The notes under the pieces: model-generated | What the model saw: the letters and a program-made list of their open reading frames with translations, nothing else | What the model was told of the DNA's origin: nothing | Databases searched by the model: none | Translations under genes and position numbers: made by a program | From: Alphaproteobacteria bacterium | GTDB taxonomy: Bacteria; Pseudomonadota; Gammaproteobacteria; Burkholderiales; Burkholderiaceae_C | Direction of reading: 5' to 3' | NCBI GenBank assembly: GCA_030054175.1 | Contig: JASGCM010000009.1 | Location: 62,001 to 126,000 of the forward strand | Length of the DNA: 64,000 bases | Part shown: positions 17,328 to 26,652 of the stretch, piece by piece | Numbering within the stretch: the stretch's first letter is position 1 | How the letters are laid out: every line of letters begins with the position of its first letter

Positions 17328-18773
17328 AAGGCGGAGCAGATGCCGCTCGATTTGGGTGCGGATTTGCGCTGGGGCGGTGCCGCCCAGGGTGTTGCGGGCC
17401 TGCAATGAGCCGCGCAGGCTGAGGCATTCATAGACGTCTTTTTCAATCGAGGGGTGAAAACCCTGCAACACCGCCAGAGGCAACTCAGACAAATCGCACT
17501 GGTGTGAGGTCGCGGCTTTGACGGCGTGGGCAACAGTTTCGTGGGCATCACGGAAAGGCAGTCCTTTTTTCGCCAGGTAGTCGGCCAAGTCGGTGGCAGT
17601 GGCGTAGCCTTTCTGCGCCGCCGCTTCCATGGCTTGAGAGTTGACGGTGATGCCCCCTTCTTTTTTCCCCGTGACGGGGTTGAGCTGCCCACCCACCATC
17701 TCGGCGAATATGCGCAAGGTGTCGCGCAAGGTGTCGACGGTATCAAAGAGGGGCTCTTTGTCTTCCTGATTGTCTTTGTTGTAGGCCAGTGGTTGGCCTT
17801 TCATGAGGGTGATCAGGCCCATCAGGTGTCCCACCACGCGTCCGGTTTTGCCACGCGCCAACTCAGGTACATCGGGGTTCTTCTTTTGCGGCATGATCGA
17901 GCTGCCGGTGGTGAAGCGGTCGGCGATGCGCACGAAGCCAAAGTTTTGGCTCATCCACAAAATCAACTCTTCACTCAGTCGGCTGATGTGCACCATGCAC
18001 AGGCTGGCGGCAGCGGTGAATTCGATGGCGAAGTCGCGATCGCTGACGCCATCTAGGCTGTTCATGCAGACTTGCGCTTGGCCGGTCTCATCGACCATGC
18101 CCAAGCTGCGCGCCACTCGTTCCCGATCCAGGGGGTAGGTGGTGCCGGCCAGGGCGGCACTGCCCAAAGGCAGTCGGTTGGTGCGTCGGCGCACGTCTTG
18201 CAAGCGTTCTTCGTCGCGGGCAAACATTTCGACATAGGCCAATAGATGGTGGGCGAAGCTGACCGGCTGGGCAACCTGTAAGTGGGTGAAACCGGGCAGG
18301 ATGACCTCGACATGGTCTTGGGCGACACCCACCAAAGCATTTTGTAATTCGCGCAACAGAGCGATCAGGCCATCGATTTCATCTCGAAGCCAAAGCCGCA
18401 CATCGGTGGCGACTTGGTCGTTGCGGCTGCGTCCGGTGTGCAGTCGCTTGCCGGCGTCGCCCACCAACTGGGTCAAGCGTGCCTCGATGTTCAGGTGCAC
18501 GTCCTCCAAATCGAGTTGCCATTCAAATTGACCGGCCTCGATTTCCTGCCGAATTTGCGCCATGCCGCGTTCGATGGCCTGGAAATCCTCAGATCCGATG
18601 ATGCCCTGAGCCGCCAACATGTCAGCATGGGCCAGCGAGCCCTGGATGTCCGCGCGCCATAAGCGCTGGTCAAAAAACACGCTGGCAGTGTAACGTTTGA
18701 CCAAGTCGCTCATGGGCTCGGAAAACAGGGCCGACCAGGCTTGGGATTTTTTATCGAGTTGATTGGACGTCAT
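17322..18773 (-). CDS. argH: Argininosuccinate lyase
   Basis: A 483-aa member of the fumarase/aspartase superfamily that splits argininosuccinate into arginine and fumarate in the last step of arginine synthesis. The signature [12 protein letters not shown] is present, as are [16 protein letters not shown] and the early [15 protein letters not shown] helix. The protein is full length. Its final AAA and TAA codons are part of palindromic repeat locus B, so the extreme C-terminus may have been set by that repeat. It is divergent from hemC, with about 86 bp between the two starts. Confidence 0.96.
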   Translation of the reverse strand: MTSNQLDKKSQAWSALFSEPMSDLVKRYTASVFFDQRLWRADIQGSLAHADMLAAQGIIGSEDFQAIERGMAQIRQEIEAGQFEWQLDLEDVHLNIEARLTQLVGDAGKRLHTGRSRNDQVATDVRLWLRDEIDGLIALLRELQNALVGVAQDHVEVILPGFTHLQVAQPVSFAHHLLAYVEMFARDEERLQDVRRRTNRLPLGSAALAGTTYPLDRERVARSLGMVDETGQAQVCMNSLDGVSDRDFAIEFTAAASLCMVHISRLSEELILWMSQNFGFVRIADRFTTGSSIMPQKKNPDVPELARGKTGRVVGHLMGLITLMKGQPLAYNKDNQEDKEPLFDTVDTLRDTLRIFAEMVGGQLNPVTGKKEGGITVNSQAMEAAAQKGYATATDLADYLAKKGLPFRDAHETVAHAVKAATSHQCDLSELPLAVLQGFHPSIEKDVYECLSLRGSLQARNTLGGTAPAQIRTQIERHLLRLK

Positions 18774-18859
18774 CCCCCGATTTTAGGCTCAGCCCAGCCC
18801 ACAAGGTGCTAGGATGGCAACAGGTTTCATTCTCACCCGGCCTGAGCCGGTCGCTTATC

Positions 18860-19759
18860 GTGAAATTGACCATTGCAACCCGTGAAAGCCGACTCGCCCT
18901 TTGGCAAGCAGAACATGTCCAGGCCCTGTTACGGCAACAGGGGCACGAAGTCCAACTTTTGGGTATGACCACACAGGGCGACCAGATCCTGGATCGATCA
19001 CTCAGTAAAGTGGGGGGCAAGGGCCTTTTTCTCAAAGAACTTGAAGTGGCCTTAGAGGAAAGTCGTGCCGATTTGGCGGTCCACTCCCTCAAAGACGTGC
19101 CCATGGATTTGCCTGTCAGATTCGTCTTGGCCGGGGTGATGGAGCGCGAGGATCCCCGCGACGCCTGGGTGTCGCCACATTTCGCTCGTCTAGAGGACCT
19201 GCCGCAAGGCGCGGTGGTCGGAACTTCCAGCCTGCGTCGCACCGTCTTGCTGAAAGCCCGGCGTCCCGATTTGCGCATCGAGCCTCTGCGTGGCAATTTG
19301 GATACCCGTTTGCGCAAGCTCGACGAGGGTCAATACGCTGGCATCATATTGGCTGCAGCCGGCCTCAAGCGATTGGGTTTGTCCCAGCGCATCCGTCACA
19401 TTTTCAGCACCCAGCAGATGCTGCCGGCGGCTGGGCAGGGTGCTTTGGGTTTGGAAGTACGCTCCGACCGTATCGATTTGATCCAGGCGTTGTCTTTTTT
19501 GGTTCACCAACCCACTTGGCTGACTGTCGCGGCCGAGCGAGCCGTAAGTCGTGCGATGGGAGGAAGTTGCTCCATGCCCTTGGCCGCCCATGCCGAACTG
19601 CTGGGCGATCGCCTGAGCTTGCGCGCCGCCTGGGGTGACCCCGAGGGCGCGCCTCGGCTGTTGGTTGCCCACATGGAGGGCGCGGTTCGCACCTTGACCG
19701 AAGCCGAAGACTTGGGCTTGCGGGTGGCTGACCAACTCAAGGCCCAAGGGGCGCACTGA
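18860..19759 (+). CDS. hemC: Hydroxymethylbilane synthase (porphobilinogen deaminase)
   Basis: Joins four porphobilinogens into hydroxymethylbilane in heme synthesis. Family motifs are [44 protein letters not shown], and the cofactor-cysteine region [17 protein letters not shown] at 18860 gives a 299-aa protein of normal length that begins right at the conserved TIATRES stretch. An upstream GTG at 18806 would add 18 unconserved residues. It is the first gene of a heme operon, hemC-hemD-hemX-hemY, and hemD follows after 28 bp. Confidence 0.95.
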   Translation: MKLTIATRESRLALWQAEHVQALLRQQGHEVQLLGMTTQGDQILDRSLSKVGGKGLFLKELEVALEESRADLAVHSLKDVPMDLPVRFVLAGVMEREDPRDAWVSPHFARLEDLPQGAVVGTSSLRRTVLLKARRPDLRIEPLRGNLDTRLRKLDEGQYAGIILAAAGLKRLGLSQRIRHIFSTQQMLPAAGQGALGLEVRSDRIDLIQALSFLVHQPTWLTVAAERAVSRAMGGSCSMPLAAHAELLGDRLSLRAAWGDPEGAPRLLVAHMEGAVRTLTEAEDLGLRVADQLKAQGAH

Positions 19760-19787
19760 ACCGGGCAACGGCTCGCTTGTGCAGTCC

Positions 19788-20597
19788 ATGGCCAACCCTT
19801 TGCCCGCCCTGATCCTGACCCGTCCTGATCCGGAAAATGCTGGATGGCAGCGGGTTTTCAGCGAACAAGGCTACCCTTGTCGGGTTTGGCCTTTGATCCA
19901 GATCGGAGCCATGCCCGATGGCGCTCAGGACGAGTTGGTTTTGGCCTGGCGGCAACTGTCGAATTGCCGTGCGGCCATGTTCGTCAGCCGTCCGGCGGTA
20001 CACCATTTTTTTGCTTGTCGCCCCGTCGGCATGGCTTGGCCCCCCTCGACCCGGGCTTGGTGCACCGGCCCCGGAACCCGGCAGGCACTGCTTGACCAAG
20101 GACTTGGTGAGTCACTGATTGATCACCCGGCGACTGGCTCCACTTGGGATACCGAACATCTTTGGCCCCGCGTCGCAGCGCAGATCAATCCCCTCAATCG
20201 GGTGCTGTTTGTTCGAGGTACCGATCTGAGCCCCGCAGGGGCTGAGGACTCCAGCGGCACTGGCGTCGGGCGCGACTGGCTGGCTCAGCAGGTGACCGAA
20301 CAAGGGGGGCTGGTGGTTTGGGCTGTGGCCTATCAACGTGCTTGTCCGGTTTGGAGCGTCGCCCAAAGAGGGCTTGCGCGGGAAGCGGTGGCAGATGGTT
20401 CAGTCTGGTTGTTTTCAAGTGCCCAAGCACTCCGGCACTTGCGACACCTCATGCCGGATGTGGACTGGGGTGCGGCTAGAGCCATCGCCACCCATGCGCG
20501 CATCGCACGCATGGCACAAGACATGGGCTTTGGCCAAGTCATGACATCGCAACCTTCGACCAGTGACGTGCTGGTTTCACTAAAATCACTCTCATGA
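19788..20597 (+). CDS. hemD: Uroporphyrinogen-III synthase
   Basis: Closes hydroxymethylbilane to uroporphyrinogen III. HemD is poorly conserved, but the opening LILTRPDPENAGWQRVFSEQG, the VWLFSSAQALRHL stretch, the final AIATHARIARMAQDMGF and the position between hemC and hemX make the call safe. It is about 269 aa from ATG 19788; a GTG three codons earlier is also possible. Its 3' end overlaps hemX by 4 nt (ATGA), which indicates translational coupling. Confidence 0.9.
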   Translation: MANPLPALILTRPDPENAGWQRVFSEQGYPCRVWPLIQIGAMPDGAQDELVLAWRQLSNCRAAMFVSRPAVHHFFACRPVGMAWPPSTRAWCTGPGTRQALLDQGLGESLIDHPATGSTWDTEHLWPRVAAQINPLNRVLFVRGTDLSPAGAEDSSGTGVGRDWLAQQVTEQGGLVVWAVAYQRACPVWSVAQRGLAREAVADGSVWLFSSAQALRHLRHLMPDVDWGAARAIATHARIARMAQDMGFGQVMTSQPSTSDVLVSLKSLS

Positions 20598-21640
20598 AAT
20601 CTGGCGAAATTCAGTCATCCGAACTTGACACCCTGGCCACGGCTGCTGGCTCGCAGCGTGCCGGTTTGGCCCCTTGGGCTTTGGGCTTGGCTTTGTTGGC
20701 CTGCGTCATGGCTGGGGTGTTGTGGATCAAGCTATCCTCGGTCCAGGAATTGCTCGCTCGTCAGACCAGCGACAGCGGATTGTTGGCCACCGAGGCGCGT
20801 TCTTCCGCCCGACAAGCCGAAGAATTGGCCCGCGACAATGCTGCACGGTTGGCACTGGCCGAGGCAAAAATCACCGAAATCAATTTGCAAAGGACGCAGC
20901 TGGATCAGCTGATGCAAAGCCTCAGCCGGGCCCGAGATGAGAATTTGGTGGCCGATTTCGAGTCGGCCCTGCGACTGGCAGAGCAACAAACCCAATTGAC
21001 TGGCAGCCTGCAACCTTTGGTGGCCGCATTGCGCACCGTCGAGCAACGCCTGGGCAAGCAGGCGAACCCCCGATTCAGCAACCTGCAGCGCGCCGTGACG
21101 CGCGATCTTGAGAGATTGACGGCAGTTAGCCTTTTGGACACGCCAGGCATGCTGGTTCGGCTGGACGGTTTGATTGCGCAACTCGAAGATTTACCTCTGC
21201 TCAATGCCGTCGGCGTGGCCACCTCTGTGCCGGCGTCAGATAACTTATCCAGCGGCTGGCAACGGGCCATCAGCAGCGATTGGTGGGGTCGAGTTTTGTC
21301 CGGTCTGTGGGATGACGTGCGCGGATTGGTGCGCATCAGCCGCATCGACCAACCCGATGCCGCTTTGCTGGCACCCGAGCAATCGTTCTTTTTGCGTGAA
21401 AACCTGAAGCTGCGCATGCTCAACGCTCGACTGGGCTTGCTGTCACGCCAGTTCGACAGCGCCCGGATGGATTTGCAAACCACGCAACGTGACCTGACCC
21501 GTTATTTCGACACCCAAAATCGTTTGGGCAAGCAGGCCTTGGAACAGCTGCAGCAAATGCAAAGCGAGATCAAGCAGGTGAAACTGCCCCGCATTGACGA
21601 GACCTTCACGGCCCTGGAAACCTTGGCGGCGGGGCGTTGA
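20594..21640 (+). CDS. hemX: HemX-like membrane protein of the heme operon
   Basis: A 348-aa inner-membrane protein. A single membrane helix (about residues 26-48) is followed by a long coiled-coil periplasmic domain with many Gln/Glu/Arg heptads. Proteins of this kind are often labelled uroporphyrin-III C-methyltransferase HemX, but the methyltransferase motifs are absent. The role is thought to be organisation of heme synthesis. It overlaps hemD and hemY by 4 nt or lies within a few nt on each side, so it is in one translation-coupled operon. Confidence 0.88.
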   Translation: MKSGEIQSSELDTLATAAGSQRAGLAPWALGLALLACVMAGVLWIKLSSVQELLARQTSDSGLLATEARSSARQAEELARDNAARLALAEAKITEINLQRTQLDQLMQSLSRARDENLVADFESALRLAEQQTQLTGSLQPLVAALRTVEQRLGKQANPRFSNLQRAVTRDLERLTAVSLLDTPGMLVRLDGLIAQLEDLPLLNAVGVATSVPASDNLSSGWQRAISSDWWGRVLSGLWDDVRGLVRISRIDQPDAALLAPEQSFFLRENLKLRMLNARLGLLSRQFDSARMDLQTTQRDLTRYFDTQNRLGKQALEQLQQMQSEIKQVKLPRIDETFTALETLAAGR

Positions 21641-21642
21641 TC

Positions 21643-22935
21643 ATGAAATGGGTTTTGTGGTTGCTGGGCTTGTTTGCTGTGGCGGTGGCCAGCGCCTTCA
21701 TCGCCGGACAAAACGACGGCACTGTCAGCATCTTTTGGGCGCCTTATCGCTTCGATCTGTCTTTCAATTTGTTTGTTCTGATCTTGATTCTGGGTTTTGT
21801 TTTTGCTTATGGGGTCTCGCGCGGCGTCTCCGCCTTGCTCGATTTGCCGCGTCAAGCACGTCGCTGGCGCATGCTGCAAAAAGAACGTGCGGTGCATGCG
21901 GCACTGCTCGAATCACTGGCCCTGATGTTGACCGGTCGTTACCTCAGGGCGCGCAAGGCAGCCCAGCAAACCTTGGAGCTGGAGCAAGATCTGCGGCAGG
22001 GGGCGGGTTGGGGCGAGACCTTGCCCAAGCACTTGGGATCCTTGCGCATCATGGCTGAATTAGTGGCTGCCGAGAGCGCCCACTCTTTGCGTGATCGGGT
22101 GGTGCGCGATCAGCACCTGGCCCGAGCGCTGTCCCAAGACCCGCAAGGCCAGAGTTCGCAATGGGCAGAATCGATGGATGCGGCTCGCTTGAGCGCCGCC
22201 CGGTGGACTTTGGGTGACCGCGATGCCACCAAGGCACTCGCACAGTTGGATGATTTGCCTCGGGGCCTTGCCCGACGCACCTTGGCTTTGCGCCTGCGTT
22301 TGAAGGCCAGTCGATTGGTGCGCAACCATGTGTTGGCTCTCGAGACGGCAAGATTGTTGACCAAGCATGGGGCTTTTACGCGTCAAGCCTCAGACAGTTT
22401 GCTTCGTAGCTTGGCCTTGAGCAGTTTGGCCGAGTGCGAAGACACTGATCAGATGTCGCGTTTGTGGGGCCAACTGACCCCCGCCGAGGTCCAAGATGCC
22501 GAGCTGGCACGTGCCGCAGCCAGCCAATGGTTGACATTGGCCGGTGAGCCTGGTCGCGCCTTGCAGTGGTTATTGCCGCAGTGGACTGCGTGGGTCCAGA
22601 AGCCCGATGACAGCACTGAAGGCGAGCGCAGTGCGCTGACACAGGTGATGGAAGTCGCCTTGTCGGCATTACCCCCTGACGCCGATTGGTTGCAGCGCAT
22701 GGATCGAGCGGCGCAGCAATGGCCCCAATTGGCTGAGATGCATTATTTAGCTGCTTGCGTGTTCATGCGCCATGGCTTGTGGGGCAAAGCCCAGCAAGCC
22801 CTAGAGCGTTGCGCGGCCCGCTTGTCGCACCCAGATTTGCGGCGCAAAGCTTGGATCAGATTGGCCGAGTTGGCTGAGCAACGCGGTGCAGTTGAGGTGG
22901 CGGCGCAGCATTGGAAAAAAGCGGCGAAAGCCTGA
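21643..22935 (+). CDS. hemY: HemY-like heme biosynthesis TPR protein
   Basis: A 430-aa protein with two N-terminal membrane helices (residues about 1-20 and 40-60, with FIAGQNDGTVSIFWAPYRFDLSF between them) and a helical TPR-like region to the end. This is the proteobacterial HemY_N family, not protoporphyrinogen oxidase HemY of Bacillus. It may act with HemX as a scaffold for late heme enzymes. ATG 21643 lies 2 bp after the hemX stop. It is the last gene of the heme group; accD starts 48 bp further on, possibly on the same transcript. Confidence 0.88.
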   Translation: MKWVLWLLGLFAVAVASAFIAGQNDGTVSIFWAPYRFDLSFNLFVLILILGFVFAYGVSRGVSALLDLPRQARRWRMLQKERAVHAALLESLALMLTGRYLRARKAAQQTLELEQDLRQGAGWGETLPKHLGSLRIMAELVAAESAHSLRDRVVRDQHLARALSQDPQGQSSQWAESMDAARLSAARWTLGDRDATKALAQLDDLPRGLARRTLALRLRLKASRLVRNHVLALETARLLTKHGAFTRQASDSLLRSLALSSLAECEDTDQMSRLWGQLTPAEVQDAELARAAASQWLTLAGEPGRALQWLLPQWTAWVQKPDDSTEGERSALTQVMEVALSALPPDADWLQRMDRAAQQWPQLAEMHYLAACVFMRHGLWGKAQQALERCAARLSHPDLRRKAWIRLAELAEQRGAVEVAAQHWKKAAKA

Positions 22936-22983
22936 ACAGGTAAAATCTGAAGATTGCGTGTGGGCCCACACCAGGAGACTGAA

Positions 22984-23856
22984 TTGAGCTGGCTCGAAAA
23001 ATTATTGCCCCCGAAAATCCAACATACCGACCCTGCCGACCGGCGCAGCGTACCCGAAGGCCTGTGGATCAAATGCCCCAGTTGTGAAACAGTGCTCTAC
23101 AAGACCGACTTGGAGCAAAACCACAATGTCTGTCCTCAGTGTTCGCACCATCATCGCATTGGTGCGCGGGCTCGTCTGGATTTGTTTTTGGACGCTGAAG
23201 GCCGGTACGAAATTGGCCAGGAAGTCTTGCCTGTCGATGCCCTGAAGTTCAAGGACAGCCGTCGCTATCCCGAACGACTGAAAGAGGCCTTGGAGAATAC
23301 CCAGGAAACCGATGCCCTGGTGGTGATGGGTGGTGCGTTGCACAGCTTGCCCGTAGTGGTAGCCTGCTTTGAGTTTGATTTCATGGGTGGATCGATGGGC
23401 TCAGTGGTGGGCGAGCGATTCGTGCGAGGCGTGCAGGCCGCGATTGATCAAAAAGTCCCTTTCATCTGCTTCACTGCCTCTGGGGGCGCACGCATGCAAG
23501 AGGGCTTGCTCTCCCTCATGCAAATGGCCAAAACCAACGCCGCACTCACCCGCTTGGCGAAAAAAGGCTTGCCTTATATCAGTGTGCTGACCGACCCCAC
23601 CATGGGTGGCGTGTCGGCTGGCTTTGCTTTTGTCGGCGATGTCGTCATAGCCGAACCCAAGGCCTTGATTGGTTTTGCGGGTCCACGAGTGATCGAGAGC
23701 ACCGTTCGGGTGACCTTGCCTGAGGGGTTCCAACGTGCCGAGTTCTTGCAGGAAAAAGGCGCGCTTGATTTCATTTGTGATCGGCGCGAGTTGCGCAAGA
23801 CGGTGGCCAGCATTTTGGCCATGCTCCAGAGGCAACCCGCCGACGCCATCGAATAA
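22984..23856 (+). CDS. accD: Acetyl-CoA carboxylase carboxyltransferase subunit beta
   Basis: The beta subunit of the carboxyltransferase that makes malonyl-CoA for fatty acid synthesis. The N-terminal zinc ribbon (CPSC near residue 33, CPQC near 52) and the crotonase-like core ([35 protein letters not shown]) are intact; length 290 aa. The start is a TTG at 22984, in front of the conserved [12 protein letters not shown], with AGGAG at 22972-22976. The longer open frame would include the Shine-Dalgarno as coding sequence. Confidence 0.96.
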   Translation: MSWLEKLLPPKIQHTDPADRRSVPEGLWIKCPSCETVLYKTDLEQNHNVCPQCSHHHRIGARARLDLFLDAEGRYEIGQEVLPVDALKFKDSRRYPERLKEALENTQETDALVVMGGALHSLPVVVACFEFDFMGGSMGSVVGERFVRGVQAAIDQKVPFICFTASGGARMQEGLLSLMQMAKTNAALTRLAKKGLPYISVLTDPTMGGVSAGFAFVGDVVIAEPKALIGFAGPRVIESTVRVTLPEGFQRAEFLQEKGALDFICDRRELRKTVASILAMLQRQPADAIE

Positions 23857-23872
23857 AGCCCCCAGGCTGATC

Positions 23873-24259
23873 TCAGTCGCCAACGATCAAGTCAGGGTTG
23901 AGTCGTCGACCGCGCGGGTCAACATAGTAGCCGCCGTACTCGGTGTATCTCAACACGTGTTGGCCGCAGCGCAGCCAGTGGTGCACATCGCATCGATTGA
24001 AAGGATGGTGCGCCAATGACACCGGTGCATCGGGCGAATCGTATCGAGTGCCCTGCGGATGAAATTCTTCAAATGTGGGCTCTAGCACCTCAACATCTCG
24101 GACCGTCGCTACGGCCGGCAAACGCTCCTCGTCCCAGTCGGCACCACCCAGGCTGTCCCAGCCATGGCAACGCTTCAACGGACAATTGCAAGCGGTGGCC
24201 GGGCTGCCCGCGCACAGATCGCGCAACTGTTGCGCGCGAAAAATGCGCGGCAAGACCAT
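23873..24259 (-). CDS. Conserved small cysteine-rich protein downstream of gltA
   Basis: I recognise this only as a conserved hypothetical of Burkholderiales. It is 128 aa from ATG 24259, which lies 1 nt after the gltA stop, so it is probably translated by coupling. The N-terminal part has a CNCPLKRCH cluster, and the C-terminal part has CDVHHWLRCGQHVLRYTEYG, which looks like a metal (zinc) ribbon split in two. The end VDPRGRRLNPDLIV is also family-like. The frame extends 28 codons further upstream but inside gltA. The function is unknown. Confidence 0.7.
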   Translation of the reverse strand: MVLPRIFRAQQLRDLCAGSPATACNCPLKRCHGWDSLGGADWDEERLPAVATVRDVEVLEPTFEEFHPQGTRYDSPDAPVSLAHHPFNRCDVHHWLRCGQHVLRYTEYGGYYVDPRGRRLNPDLIVGD

Positions 24260-24260
24260 G

Positions 24261-25565
24261 TCAGCGCTTGGCCGGCACGTCGCGGCGCGGCGTGCCGGTG
24301 AACAGCTGACGCGGACGGCCGATCTTGTACTCGGGGTCGCCAATCATCTCGTTGAGTTGGGCGATCCAGCCTACCGTGCGAGCCAAGGCAAAAATACCAG
24401 TGAACAGGTTGACCGGGATGCCAATGGCGCGCTGCACAATGCCGGAATAGAAGTCCACGTTGGGGTAGAGCTTGCGCTGGACGAAGTAGTCGTCTTCCAG
24501 GGCAATCTTTTCCAGCTCTTTGGCCAGTTTGAACAGCGGGTCGTTCTCCAATCCCAACTCGGCCAGCACTTCATTGCAGGTTTCTTGCATGAGCTTGGCG
24601 CGCGGGTCATAGTTTTTGTAAACGCGGTGACCAAAGCCCATCAGCTTGACGCCCGAGTTCTTGTCTTTGACCTGGTTCATGAACTCGCCAACTTTGGCCA
24701 CGCCGTCCATGTTTTGGATTTCTTCCAGCATGTTCAGGCAGGCTTCGTTGGCGCCACCGTGAGCGGGGCCCCAAAGACAGGCTACGCCAGCAGCGATGGC
24801 AGCAAACGGGTTGGTGCCCGATGAGCCGCACAGGCGCACGGTGGAGGTGGATGCGTTTTGCTCGTGGTCGGCGTGAAGGATGAAGATCCGGTCGAGCGCG
24901 CGCTCTAGTACCGGGCTGACCTTGTACTCTTCGCAGGGCGTGCCAAACATCATGCGCAGGAAGTTGCCGGCATAGCTCAGGTTGTTTTGCGGGTACATAT
25001 AGGGCTGTCCAACGCCATATTTGTAGGCCATGGCCACCAGGGTGGGTAGTTTGGCGATCAGGCGGATGGCAGCGATGTGACGGTGCTCGGCATTGTTGAT
25101 ATCGGTGCTGTCATGGTAGAAGGCCGACAGGGCGCCGATCAGGCCAGTCAGCACGGCCATGGGGTGAGCATCACGGCGAAAGCCGCGCAGGAAAAACTGC
25201 ATCTGCTCGTTGACCATGGTGTGGTTGGTCACGGTCTTGTGGAACTGTTTGCTCTGGGCCTCGTCGGGCAACTCGCCATTGAGCAACAAGTAGCAGGTGT
25301 CGAGATAGTCTACGCTGTTGGCCAATTGCTCGATAGGGTAGCCACGGTAGAGCAACTCGCCTTTGTCGCCATCGATGTAGGTGATGGCCGACTGGCAAGA
25401 CGCAGTCGACAAGAAACCAGGGTCGTAAGTGAACATTCCGGTTTGGGCGTATAGCTTGCGAATGTCGATGACATCGGGGCCGATGTTGCCGTTGTAAACC
25501 GGCAGCTCGATGTTGGCTTGGCCGTTGGAGAACGACAGAGTGGCTTTGTAATTGGCTTGTTTCAT
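24261..25565 (-). CDS. gltA: Citrate synthase (type II)
   Basis: Condenses acetyl-CoA and oxaloacetate to citrate at the entry of the TCA cycle. It is full length (434 aa) with the catalytic residues in [10 protein letters not shown] (His), [14 protein letters not shown] (His) and VDFYSGI (Asp), plus the N-terminal beta-rich extension of the hexameric NADH-sensitive type. It is downstream of sdhE on the same strand, with 32 bp between them, and is followed directly by the 128-aa protein. A short AGTCT/AGACT inverted repeat just upstream of its Shine-Dalgarno is too weak to call an operator. Confidence 0.98.
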   Translation of the reverse strand: MKQANYKATLSFSNGQANIELPVYNGNIGPDVIDIRKLYAQTGMFTYDPGFLSTASCQSAITYIDGDKGELLYRGYPIEQLANSVDYLDTCYLLLNGELPDEAQSKQFHKTVTNHTMVNEQMQFFLRGFRRDAHPMAVLTGLIGALSAFYHDSTDINNAEHRHIAAIRLIAKLPTLVAMAYKYGVGQPYMYPQNNLSYAGNFLRMMFGTPCEEYKVSPVLERALDRIFILHADHEQNASTSTVRLCGSSGTNPFAAIAAGVACLWGPAHGGANEACLNMLEEIQNMDGVAKVGEFMNQVKDKNSGVKLMGFGHRVYKNYDPRAKLMQETCNEVLAELGLENDPLFKLAKELEKIALEDDYFVQRKLYPNVDFYSGIVQRAIGIPVNLFTGIFALARTVGWIAQLNEMIGDPEYKIGRPRQLFTGTPRRDVPAKR

Positions 25566-25597
25566 GGTCTTTCCTTTGAATTGAGTCTATCGCAAGA

Positions 25598-25897
25598 CTA
25601 CTGCCTGAGCAGGCGCAACAAGTGTTGAACATCCCCTAAATCGAGGTCGGTCGGCAAGGGCTTGCGTTCGAGCAAAAGATCGAGCAAGTCGTTGTCGCCC
25701 AATTCCATCAGCAGGTACATTGCCCGGGCCTGTCCAACCGTCAAGCGAGATTCATGCCACTGAAAAAACTTTTCGATGAAGAGGTCGTTTTCGAGCAGTC
25801 CACGCCGGCAACGCCAGCGCAATTTGCTCAGGGCGCGTTCCCCCAGAGGCTGGCTGGCATCCAGTCCCTCCAGATTGGGGTCGCCCAAGTCTCCCAT
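25598..25897 (-). CDS. sdhE: Succinate dehydrogenase assembly factor SdhE
   Basis: A small (99 aa) helical protein of the SdhE/YgfY/Sdh5 family that helps insert FAD into SdhA. The family hallmark is the RGxxE motif, here in RWRCRRGLLENDLFIEKFF. It sits between sdhB and gltA, which is the usual place in this group. ATG 25897 is preferred; the frame reaches 25927, which would add ten poorly conserved residues. Confidence 0.93.
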   Translation of the reverse strand: MGDLGDPNLEGLDASQPLGERALSKLRWRCRRGLLENDLFIEKFFQWHESRLTVGQARAMYLLMELGDNDLLDLLLERKPLPTDLDLGDVQHLLRLLRQ

Positions 25898-25936
25898 TTT
25901 GGTGTGTCTTTGCGGTGATTGCGCCAAATCGGTGCG

Positions 25937-26638
25937 TCAGACCGCGCGACGCACCATCAGTTCCTTTATTTTGCCAATCGCCTTGGTCGGATTCAGGCCC
26001 TTGGGGCAGACGTCGACGCAGTTCATGATAGTGTGGCAACGGAACAGGCGGTAGGGATCTTCTAGGTTGTCCAGGCGCTCGCCAGTGGCTTGGTCGCGGC
26101 TGTCGGCGATGAATCGATAAGCCTGCAACAAGCCAGCAGGGCCGACGAACTTATCGGGATTCCACCAGAATGAAGGGCAGCTGGTCGAGCAACTGGCACA
26201 CAAGATGCATTCGTACAAGCCGTTGAGCTCATCGCGCTCTTCCGGCGACTGTAGTCGCTCTTTCTCGGGTGGCAGGGTGTCATTGACCAAGTAGGGCTTG
26301 ATCGAGTGGTATTGCTTGAAGAACTGGGTCATGTCGACGATCAGGTCGCGAATGACCGGCAGGCCGGGCAGGGGCTTGAGTACGATGGTCTCGGGCAGGC
26401 TGCGCATGTTGGTCAGGCAAGCCAGGCCGTTCTTGCCATTGATGTTCATGGCGTCAGAGCCGCAGACCCCCTCGCGGCAAGAGCGACGGAACGACAAGGT
26501 TGGGTCTTGGGCCTTGAGCTTGATCAGCGCGTCAAGCAGCATGCGCTCGTGGCCATCGAGTTCGATGGTGATCGTTTGCATGTATGGCTTGGCATCTTTT
26601 TCGGGGTCGTAGCGGTAAATCTTGAATGTGCGTTGCAT
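25937..26638 (-). CDS. sdhB: Succinate dehydrogenase iron-sulfur subunit
   Basis: Carries electrons from SdhA to the quinone site. All three cluster motifs are visible: the [2Fe-2S] [12 protein letters not shown]...LAC, then [12 protein letters not shown] and [17 protein letters not shown] for the [4Fe-4S] and [3Fe-4S] clusters. It is 233 aa, full length, and lies 14 bp after sdhA. Confidence 0.98.
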   Translation of the reverse strand: MQRTFKIYRYDPEKDAKPYMQTITIELDGHERMLLDALIKLKAQDPTLSFRRSCREGVCGSDAMNINGKNGLACLTNMRSLPETIVLKPLPGLPVIRDLIVDMTQFFKQYHSIKPYLVNDTLPPEKERLQSPEERDELNGLYECILCASCSTSCPSFWWNPDKFVGPAGLLQAYRFIADSRDQATGERLDNLEDPYRLFRCHTIMNCVDVCPKGLNPTKAIGKIKELMVRRAV

Positions 26639-26652
26639 GTGATGACTCCGGC

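Noticed and set aside
20594..21640. HemX as a uroporphyrinogen-III C-methyltransferase
   Set aside because: The name is often transferred, but the SAM-binding motifs are missing; the protein is a membrane-anchored coiled coil.
25577..25597. AGTCT/AGACT inverted repeat upstream of gltA as an operator
   Set aside because: Only 5-bp arms, not like the pseudo-palindrome at 30259, and no second copy near; too weak to claim.
25861..25890. GATTGGGGTCGCCC near the sdhE start as another repeat copy
   Set aside because: It has only one GGGGTC and no inverse partner, and it encodes part of the SdhE N-terminus; chance match.
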